From NCBI GenBank assembly GCA_015680635.1, contig JAABOA010000694.1, forward strand, positions 291-12,263: DNA of 11,973 bases, written 5' to 3'. This stretch comes from Lunasporangiospora selenospora. Lineage: Eukaryota; Mortierellomycota; Mortierellomycetes; Mortierellales; Mortierellaceae. The translations under genes and the position numbers were made by a program. The notes beneath the pieces are model-generated. The model searched no databases and was not told the origin of the DNA. It saw nothing but the letters and a program-made list of their open reading frames with translations. Of the stretch, positions 8,895 through 11,973 are shown piece after piece. Each line of letters opens with the position of its first letter. The stretch's first letter is position 1.

Positions 8895-11492
8895 TTATTT
8901 TCTCTGATGCAGCATACGTTGAATATCTGCCTTTAGTTTGTCGGATTCACTGAGGGCCTGGTCCACAGATTTCGTCACGGAAGAAATACTAGAATCAGCT
9001 CTAGCTTGAGCCTCATTGCTAGCTGCAGCCACGAGTACACCAGGTACACCCGCCTGTAGAGCCTGGGACCTAGCAGAGCCAATAGCGGATGCTGCCATCG
9101 ACTTTGATCGCATGGATGTCTTTGAAACAGCGGATGAGGAGGCGGTCGAATTACCCATTGCCCCAACTCCTGATATATTGGAAGGAAGACCTGCCGCAAT
9201 AGGTGTACGCAGTGAGGCTGCTGCGGCCAGGCGAGTAGAGGGTGTTGAAGGGCCACGCGCAGCGCTAGAGGAACCGCTTGTCGATGGATTCGATCCTGTG
9301 CCCGAGAGTGTACGCTCCAGGAACGGTTTCACTCCTGAGACAAGGTCCGTCAATGACCCTGAAATGGTGGCAGAAGAGGGGGATGACATGGATTGGGCCA
9401 ACGTTGGTGATGCATAAGTGGTGCTTGCTTGGCGAGAGGGAGGTCCGCCCGAAGCAGATAGTCTTTTGCTCTCAAAGATGTGCTGTAGGTCAGTGCTATG
9501 TGCTCCAGCGCCTGCAGTCGAGATTGCCAAGGATGATCTTTGTGAGTGGTTGGTGCTTAGAGTGCCAGGAGAGACCGAGCCGCTGGATGGCAGATTTCCG
9601 GCAACCTCAAAGAGCATCTCAGATGTTGTGTTAGTGGTCACAACCTCGTGGAGGTCGTTCTGTGTCTTGCGCCATTTGTCTTCCCAAAAGATCGAAACTC
9701 GCTTCCACTTTTCAATTTGGTTCTGTAACTCAAGCTTCATAAAGTCCTTTTCCATTCGCAACTTCCTGTTCCAATCTTGAGCTTTGAACTTGTCTGCTCG
9801 CTCCTTCTCAACTTGAGTATTCTGTTCCTCCTGAATCTTTTCCAAGAGGATGCGGAACTCTGTCCTAAGTGTAGTGACAGTTGGAGACTTGATGGGGTCA
9901 TTGTTGTTGAATGACTTGATGCCAAGTAACATGCTTCTATAATGATTCAACTGTGCCTGAAGTTCGTTGTTTTGACGTTTAAGAGCGTTGGCGAGAGCCT
10001 TGGCACCCATAGCTTGGACCTGGATATCCATAAAATGCTGCACAACAGTGTTATAATCAAACAAGACTGACTCGAGTTCGCGACGGATAGTTTTTAGCAG
10101 TCCGCCATCAGCCTTGGCTGCAGCCAGTTGCTTTTGTGTTGTAATAAGAACGCGGTCCTTGGCATCAAACCGGGTCTTGACAACCTGAAGTTCGCGGTCA
10201 AGCTTGTCATTCTTCTCTAACATCTCCTTGTGAAGGTTTTGGTATTTGATTGACTCGATCCTGGTGCGATCCAACGACCCCTCGGCTGCAGCTAGCTTGT
10301 CCTGGAGATCATACTTCTTGGCTTCGAGATCCTCTGTATGTGACTCTGAATTGGTCAGGGCTACACGGATATCGTGAAGAGTGACCTCAAGGGCCTCGAT
10401 GCGACGCTGCAGAAGCGATTGCTCCACCTTAGCCATCTGAAGTTCATTACTCAACTTTTGATTCTCATTGGCAAGCTCTTTGCTCGTGGATGTTGAAAGA
10501 TCGGCGCTGGTAGTAGATTCTACACCATCGCCATCTCCAGGCGAGCCTGATATCGTTTCCTTGACGATCGCTGCCAAACGAGATCGCTCTGATTCCAGTG
10601 ACGAGACTTGATCTACGAGTCGTCGGCGCTCCTTGCCGGGCAATGCACCATCCAGACCTGCCACCAAAAGTGATGAGGTTGAGGTGGACAGAAGAGAGAA
10701 TTGGGCAGCCTTGACTCTCAGACGACCCTTGAGCGTCTTGATCTTCTCGCCCTTCTGGGCCCAGATATCCTTTTCACGTTCAAGTTGGGACATCTTGTGC
10801 TCAACTCGTTTCTTCTCTGCTTCTGTCTCCTCAAGCATTAGCTTGAAGAGCTCCCGCTCGGCCTCGGACTCTTCAAGTTGGTTTTTCAGTGTCTTTGTTT
10901 CTTTGGCGGGATCCTTGTTTTGGAGGACCAGTTCCTTGTTAGTCTTTTCGAGTTGCTGGATCCTATCTTGGGTCTCCTTCTCGAGCTCTGATCTTGCTGT
11001 CTCTGACTCGACCAATTGGGCCTTCATTCGTTTGTTCTCTTGTTCGAGGAGATTGAACTTGGCGTCCTGGATGCGCTTCTCAGCCATCACTCGCTGCCAG
11101 TCCTGCATGATTTGCTCCCATTCCTCCGTCTCGCGAACCTGAGGCGAGTAAGATGAAAGTCGTTGGTGAAGCTTTCGAGTCGCAGGCAGATCCTCGACGG
11201 CATCCTGGTAGTCGTCGTCATTATCGCTATTATTGAATGAGAATTTGGCTGCTCCACTGATGCCACCTTCCTCAGAAGGGGTTACAGTGCCGCTAGTGCT
11301 TGGACGACCGGCGCCGCTGGCAAGAACATCGTTACCGATCCCGACAATGGCGTCTGCGACTGAGAGCTCTTCCTTTGTTAAATTGCTGCTGCTCTGGCTA
11401 GAAGCAGGGTCGACGCTGGCAGGCTCGGTTGTTTTTGGCTCCTGAGTCGCCACCGCTGTTGCAATCTCAGCTGCTGGAGTTTCCGTGGTCAT
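8895..11492 (-). CDS. Large coiled-coil protein with Ser-rich C-terminal half, 865 aa, unclassified
   Basis: This is a single open exon. Layout by residue: 1-80 Ala/Thr/Ser/Glu-rich and disordered; 85-105 acidic (NNSDNDDDYQDAVEDL); about 120-265 a strong coiled coil dense in Glu, Lys, Gln and Leu; 266-335 a Ser/Thr/Gly linker; about 336-530 a second coiled coil; about 537-620 a third helical block whose Trp/Lys-rich end (EKWKRVSIFWEDKWRKTQND, 594-613) looks like the most conserved-type segment; 625-835 Ser/Ala/Gly/Thr-rich low complexity; 836-865 a short closing helix (SVDQALSESDKLKADIQRML). There is no transmembrane segment, kinase, GTPase or motor signature. The length and coils suggest a scaffold or tether (cytoskeletal, Golgi or polarity), but that is only analogy. 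I chose the Met at 11492 (MTTETP); the frame is open for another 55 codons upstream with one more in-frame ATG at 11642, but that region looks like leader, not protein. Confidence 0.8.
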   Translation of the reverse strand: MTTETPAAEIATAVATQEPKTTEPASVDPASSQSSSNLTKEELSVADAIVGIGNDVLASGAGRPSTSGTVTPSEEGGISGAAKFSFNNSDNDDDYQDAVEDLPATRKLHQRLSSYSPQVRETEEWEQIMQDWQRVMAEKRIQDAKFNLLEQENKRMKAQLVESETARSELEKETQDRIQQLEKTNKELVLQNKDPAKETKTLKNQLEESEAERELFKLMLEETEAEKKRVEHKMSQLEREKDIWAQKGEKIKTLKGRLRVKAAQFSLLSTSTSSLLVAGLDGALPGKERRRLVDQVSSLESERSRLAAIVKETISGSPGDGDGVESTTSADLSTSTSKELANENQKLSNELQMAKVEQSLLQRRIEALEVTLHDIRVALTNSESHTEDLEAKKYDLQDKLAAAEGSLDRTRIESIKYQNLHKEMLEKNDKLDRELQVVKTRFDAKDRVLITTQKQLAAAKADGGLLKTIRRELESVLFDYNTVVQHFMDIQVQAMGAKALANALKRQNNELQAQLNHYRSMLLGIKSFNNNDPIKSPTVTTLRTEFRILLEKIQEEQNTQVEKERADKFKAQDWNRKLRMEKDFMKLELQNQIEKWKRVSIFWEDKWRKTQNDLHEVVTTNTTSEMLFEVAGNLPSSGSVSPGTLSTNHSQRSSLAISTAGAGAHSTDLQHIFESKRLSASGGPPSRQASTTYASPTLAQSMSSPSSATISGSLTDLVSGVKPFLERTLSGTGSNPSTSGSSSAARGPSTPSTRLAAAASLRTPIAAGLPSNISGVGAMGNSTASSSAVSKTSMRSKSMAASAIGSARSQALQAGVPGVLVAAASNEAQARADSSISSVTKSVDQALSESDKLKADIQRMLHQRK

Positions 11493-11973
11493 CGCTCTAT
11501 TGCTGTGTGTGCTTGAGTGTGTGCGGTGCCTTGTTCCTGGATAATATTGGTGTGTCCCACGAGGCCTACTCTCGATATAACCAATAGGGTGAAGGTTGTT
11601 AATGTAACACGGTCTCGAACAACTCTGGGAGATGAAATGCATCCATGGGCAAGTCAACTAGCCAAGGGAATCTATGCCTGGACCAGACTAAACAGGACTG
11701 GACAGACAGGCTGGACCGAGTCATGCACAGCCGTCGAGTGCTCTGTGCTCAAGGATGGCCCAGGCCATGGATGGCACCTTATGGGCGGAGAAGAGAATGG
11801 CGTCCATGGGAGGGCACGCGAGCATGATGAAGAGGACATGATGAAAATGGATGAGTGAAAGATTTACCTGTGTTCGCTGCTGGCAAGGCTGGGCTGGCTG
11901 CTGGGTGGGTATGGGCCAAATGGCGTAGGACGGGGGGATGGCGATCGGGAGGAAGGAGAGGAGGATGAGGAGG
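11493..11973 (-). promoter_or_regulatory. Leader and promoter of the coiled-coil gene, with a probable 5' UTR intron donor
   Basis: On the minus strand a CT-rich stretch at the window edge (about 11973-11930) resembles a fungal transcription start region. It is followed by ACACAG and GTAAATC, a good donor whose intron would begin at 11867. Several out-of-frame ATGs between there and 11492 would be removed by splicing. Possible acceptors are TAG at 11568-11566 (about 302-nt intron) and CCAG at 11540-11537; I cannot choose. An alternative is a promoter close to the gene: an inverted CCAAT (ATTGG, 11585-11581) directly followed by TTATATC (11580-11574), about 85 bases before the start codon. The plus-strand open frame 11517-11858 overlaps all this and shows no domain. 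Confidence 0.4.

Noticed and set aside
10633-11142. Ser/Phe-rich plus-strand frame antisense to the coiled coil
   Set aside because: This is the usual shadow of Glu/Lys-rich coiled-coil codons, which read as Ser/Phe/Leu on the opposite strand.
11493-11657. 55-codon N-terminal extension of the coiled-coil protein
   Set aside because: Its first codon is TTG, its composition is unlike the protein, and a donor site plus promoter-like elements indicate leader sequence.
11517-11858. Plus-strand 113-codon frame in the coiled-coil gene leader
   Set aside because: It is antisense to the probable leader and 5' UTR intron, with loose repeats of GGAC/CATGG-type words and no domain.

Overview
The window looks like gene-dense nuclear DNA from a filamentous fungus. 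The evidence is spliced protein-coding genes with short introns of about 105 nt, GT..AG borders, CTGAT branch-point-like sites, CT-rich leaders, long Ser/Thr-rich low-complexity tracts and an F-box/leucine-rich protein of a kind that is abundant in early-diverging fungi. The overall style of the proteins suggests Mucoromycota, possibly Mortierellaceae; this is inference, as no marker gene is present. I see no rRNA, tRNA, CRISPR, transposon or bacterial operon structure.

All four well-supported genes lie on the minus strand. From right to left, in the order of transcription: (A) 11492-8895, an 865-residue coiled-coil protein with a Ser-rich C-terminal half, of no family I recognise; (B) 6671-4597, a two-exon F-box-like protein with a leucine-rich body, 655 residues; (C) 4087-1074, a two-exon, 969-residue protein whose last 110 residues resemble the C-terminus of Rabin8/Sec2-type Rab exchange factors; (D) from 439 to the left edge, the first exon of a secreted protein with an inhibitor I9 / subtilisin propeptide domain, cut by the window.

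Between A and B lies an unusually long 2.2 kb gap. Its right part (about 8126-8660) has coding-like stretches on both strands that I could not resolve into one gene model. It may hold a small spliced gene, a decayed gene or only chance open frames. Candidate poly(A) signals on both strands fall in the same 100 bp.

The genes show no common pathway. A possible trafficking factor (C), an F-box adaptor candidate (B), a secreted protease-related protein (D) and a structural coiled-coil protein (A) look like ordinary unlinked fungal neighbours. Nothing in the window makes a strong case for a new multi-gene system. The most useful leads are the A-B gap, the unclassified coiled-coil protein and the Rabin8-like protein without an obvious exchange-factor coil.
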